DNA from: Clusia tigrina
Taxonomy: Eukaryota; Arthropoda; Insecta; Diptera; Clusiidae
Assembly (NCBI GenBank): GCA_920105625.2
Contig: OV050030.1
Coordinates: 216,860,325-216,924,324, forward strand
Direction of reading: 5' to 3'
DNA length: 64,000 bases
Positions within the stretch are counted from its first letter, which is position 1, and each line of letters begins with the position of its first letter. This document shows, piece by piece, positions 63,601-64,000 of the stretch. A model generated the notes under the pieces. That model searched no databases and was not told where the DNA came from. It saw only the letters and a program-made list of their open reading frames with translations. Position numbers and translations under genes: made by a program.

Positions 63601-64000
63601 CTATGCTACCTTTGACTTAAAAAATAAACACTGATAAATCTTCAAATGGTCCTAACTTCTATATGGTACGTCCTATACCTATCAAAGTTTGCAACAATCA
63701 AATGCTTGTAACTCTTTACTGCAGCGTCATAAAACCTTGAAATTTTGTGTCAATAAAGTACTTGAGCCTCTTATCAATTTAAGCTATCGCTCATAGCATG
63801 CCACCCTTAAGTCCCAAATCAAACACTGCTAAAACTTCAAATGGCCATAACTTCTATACGGTGCGGCCTACACCTATCAACGTTTGCAACAATCAAATGC
63901 TTGCAACTTTTTACTGGAGCCTAATAAAACCTTGAAATTGTGTGACAATAAAGTACTCGAGCCTGTTATCAATTTAAGCCATCGCTCATAGCTATGCTAC
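60672..64000. repeat. Satellite HOR: 10-monomer unit duplicated, period 1956 bp, cut by window end
   Basis: About 60672-62044 is repeated at 62628-64000, where the window ends. I noticed one substitution (GTCCTGCACC at about 61518, GTCCTACACC in the second copy). The unit carries AGCTTGTAAC with TTTACTAGAGCG, AAAATACTTGAGCC, CGCTAATAGCCTGC, CATATGATC and the GTGTCAATAAAG monomer. The near-identity indicates a very recent copy, or a possible assembly duplication. Confidence 0.9.

Larger units (their letters stand above)
56881..64000 (+). repeat. Satellite DNA array, right block
   Basis: The same satellite family resumes in the same orientation directly after the BEL remnant and runs to the window edge, about 36 monomers. 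The first bases read AAATGCTTGTAAC, the middle of a monomer. The BEL LTR begins after CTATCAAAG in the left block, so only about 12 bp of monomer (the TTTGCAACAATC part) is missing between the two flanks. Typical variants here are GTCCTACTCC, GACAAAAAGTACTCGAG, AAAATTGATGACAAC and TCTCGTCAATTT. Nothing other than satellite is visible in this block. Confidence 0.97.

Noticed and set aside
1..64000. Host single-copy gene, tRNA or rRNA
   Set aside because: No interval outside satellite, BEL and LINE exists, and no cloverleaf or rRNA signature was seen.

Overview
The window is eukaryotic, and almost certainly insect, repeat DNA. No single-copy host gene, tRNA, rRNA or CRISPR array was recognised. 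About 52 kb is one tandem satellite family with a monomer of roughly 195 bp. All monomers run head to tail in the same direction, in a left block (1-45409) and a right block (56881-64000). The kinds of transposon present (an env-bearing Pao/BEL element of roo type and a Jockey-like LINE) point to an insect, probably a dipteran. The species cannot be named from the sequence alone.

The satellite is layered. Monomers carry a few recurrent variant haplotypes, and blocks of 3 to 15 monomers are copied nearly perfectly at offsets of 586, 1162, 1171, 1357, 1780, 1952, 1955, 1956, 2134, 2344 and 2927 bp. This is a mosaic of higher-order repeats (HORs), not one uniform HOR. From about 36.5 kb to the BEL insertion a different monomer subfamily dominates, and more truncated monomers appear. 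Each typical monomer has an XhoI-type CTCGAG, an AATAAA on the + strand and a dyad centred on the 10-bp palindrome CATAGCTATG.

At 45410-56880 the array is interrupted by a degenerate Pao/BEL retroelement on the + strand. In order it has a 5' LTR, gag (DUF1759-like, zinc knuckles), a retropepsin-like protease, reverse transcriptase (YVDD), RNase H, integrase, a DUF5641-like segment and a fusion-glycoprotein-like env. It has many stops and frameshifts, lacks the end of env and the 3' LTR, and joins satellite abruptly near 56881. A perfect 27-bp inverted repeat (55263-55318) sits exactly where the frame changes in the DUF5641-like segment.

Inside that element, between the RNase H and integrase parts, lies a Jockey-like non-LTR retrotransposon on the - strand (about 49869-53878). 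It has an 11-bp target-site duplication, a poly(A) tail, an AATAAA signal, a 5'-truncated ORF1 with three zinc knuckles, and an ORF2 (APE-type endonuclease plus RT) with only one visible stop and one frameshift. The order of events reads as: satellite array, then BEL insertion and decay, then LINE insertion. Satellite amplification continued, because some array duplications are almost identical.
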